Below, one piece after another: positions 63,098-64,000 of a stretch of DNA of 64,000 nucleotides. A model generated the notes under the pieces. It was not told where the DNA came from. It saw only the letters and a list, made by a program, of their open reading frames with translations, and did not search any database. Both the position numbers and the translations under genes were made by a program. Every line of letters starts with the position of its first letter. The first letter of the stretch is position 1. Origin of the DNA: Caballeronia sordidicola (GTDB taxonomy: Bacteria; Pseudomonadota; Gammaproteobacteria; Burkholderiales; Burkholderiaceae); the NCBI RefSeq assembly GCF_002220365.1, contig NZ_MTHB01000246.1:1-64000 (forward strand), given 5' to 3'.

Positions 63098-64000
63098 ATG
63101 GACCGGCTTGACGCGATTCGCCTCTTCGTTCGTGTGATCGAACGCGGCAGCTTCTCGGCGGTCGCCCGGGAGACCGGGGTCGGCCAGTCGGCGGTCAGCA
63201 AACAGATCGCCGCCCTCGAAGCACACCTGGGTGCGCAACTGATGCGCCGCACCTCGCGGAGCATGACCCTCACCGACGCCGGCCAGGTTTTCTACGAATC
63301 CGCCTTGCGGCTGGTCGACGAATTCGACGCGGCGAAATCCCTGGTCGGACGCGGCCAGTCCGCGCCTTCTGGCCTGATCCGAGTAACCGTCGCCCCGGTG
63401 TTCGGGCGGCTCTACATCGTGCCGCGCCTTCCCGAGTTCTTCGCTCGCTATCCGGACATCTCCATCGAGGTCACCGGCTCCGGGCGCAACATCAACCTGA
63501 TCGAGGAAGGCGTCGACCTGGCGATTCGCAACGGAGAGCTCGCCGATTCGAGCATGATCGTGCGCCGCATCGCCACGACGCCTTTCGCAACCGTCGCCAC
63601 GCCGGCCTATCTCGCAGTCCGCGGCACGCCGCGGACTCCCACCGACCTCGACACCCACGCCTGCCTGATTTTTGCCCCGCTCCACGAACCGCTGCCGTGG
63701 GAGTTCCGGGACGGATCGAGGCCCGTTCTGCATCACCCACGGTCGAACTTCCGCACGGCCGACGCGGAACAGATCCGCGCCGCGGTGCTCGCCGACCTCG
63801 GCCTCGCCCACGGCCCGCTCTGGGCGTTCTCGCCCGAGATCGCCTCGGGCGCGCTGCGCGTCGTACTGGCGGATTACGCCCCCGGTCCGCTCGCGATCAG
63901 CGCCGTCCACCCCGCCGGCCGCCGCCTGCCCACCAAGGTCAGGGTGTTCATCGACTTCCTGGTGGAGACTCTGGCGGCCAATCCGGCGCTGACGGGACAC
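63098..64000 (+). CDS. LysR-family regulator, cut by the window end
   Basis: 301 codons are open from ATG 63098 to the window edge with no stop. The start MDRLDAIRLFVRVIERGSFS and the helix AVARETGVGQSAVSKQIAAL are typical of the CrgA-like LysR group; RTSRSMTLTDAGQVFYE and NLIEEGVDLAIRNGEL follow in the usual order. Almost the whole protein (normally about 300 residues) is present. It is divergent from the esterase gene. The minus-strand frame covering the same bases is a shadow. Confidence 0.9.
   Translation, partial: MDRLDAIRLFVRVIERGSFSAVARETGVGQSAVSKQIAALEAHLGAQLMRRTSRSMTLTDAGQVFYESALRLVDEFDAAKSLVGRGQSAPSGLIRVTVAPVFGRLYIVPRLPEFFARYPDISIEVTGSGRNINLIEEGVDLAIRNGELADSSMIVRRIATTPFATVATPAYLAVRGTPRTPTDLDTHACLIFAPLHEPLPWEFRDGSRPVLHHPRSNFRTADAEQIRAAVLADLGLAHGPLWAFSPEIASGALRVVLADYAPGPLAISAVHPAGRRLPTKVRVFIDFLVETLAANPALTGH

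Noticed and set aside
63095..64000. Minus-strand 301-codon frame at the window end
   Set aside because: Antisense shadow of a clear LysR gene on the plus strand.
1..64000. CRISPR arrays, rRNA or tRNA genes
   Set aside because: No regularly spaced repeats of suitable length and no cloverleaf or rRNA-like segments were noticed on either strand.

Overview
The window looks like chromosomal DNA of a Burkholderiaceae bacterium, most likely Paraburkholderia or Caballeronia. The gene content fits this: a Burkholderia-type cellulose (bcs) operon, many LysR regulators, an oligopeptidase A, an HVA1/DUF2945 protein and an ATP-grasp/alpha-E/transglutaminase cluster. No rRNA, tRNA or CRISPR was seen. Several stretches hold truncated or frameshifted genes and insertion-sequence scars, so accessory DNA is decaying between intact blocks.

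Layout. 1-1880: two transposase remnants and a scrap of a GGDEF gene. 2019-17801 (minus): one tightly coupled operon, bcsB - 56-codon ORF where bcsZ would be expected - bcsC - bcsE - bcsF - bcsQ - bcsA - bcsG - bcsR - plcN, with dgkA divergent at 18142. bcsC carries a one-base frameshift at a run of seven Gs near its 3' end. 19063-20937: a MASE2-GGDEF-EAL protein whose sensor resembles AdrA/DgcC, the classic cellulose-controlling cyclase. 21500-22910: small envelope proteins, including an HdeA-like protein and a glycine-zipper lipoprotein. 23377-26089: an OmpR-type two-component system with tandem direct-repeat boxes before a small membrane-protein gene. 26072-30060: marC, a LysR gene, a DUF2945 gene and five gene remnants. 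30868-35430: a sugar-acid-type catabolic cluster (MFS permease, DapA-family aldolase, LysR, enolase-superfamily dehydratase). 35469-40358: FRG-domain protein, oligopeptidase A, ankyrin protein, PhzF. 40454-44554: a peptide-use locus in which one deletion fused a truncated gsiA to a truncated dppA. 44886-50776: a small membrane protein, an RND-pump relic, a DHA2 permease with a divergent LysR gene, a TRIC/YadS channel, another LysR gene and a GST. 50897-60271: three transglutaminase-like proteins, a circularly permuted ATP-grasp/alpha-E fusion and a zinc metallopeptidase. 60413-64000: a VOC protein, two LysR genes and an HSL-type esterase.

The most striking arrangement is in the cellulose block. 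BcsG is expected to move phosphoethanolamine from phosphatidylethanolamine to cellulose, leaving diacylglycerol. A Tat-exported phospholipase C, which also yields diacylglycerol, is coupled by overlapping stop and start codons to the end of the operon, and diacylglycerol kinase is divergent at its head. A 16-bp perfect palindrome with CRP/FNR-like 5-N6-5 spacing lies between dgkA and bcsB, and a cyclic-di-GMP enzyme follows. Together these suggest a cyclic-di-GMP-controlled module for modified cellulose with built-in lipid handling. That combination is inferred from context, not demonstrated.
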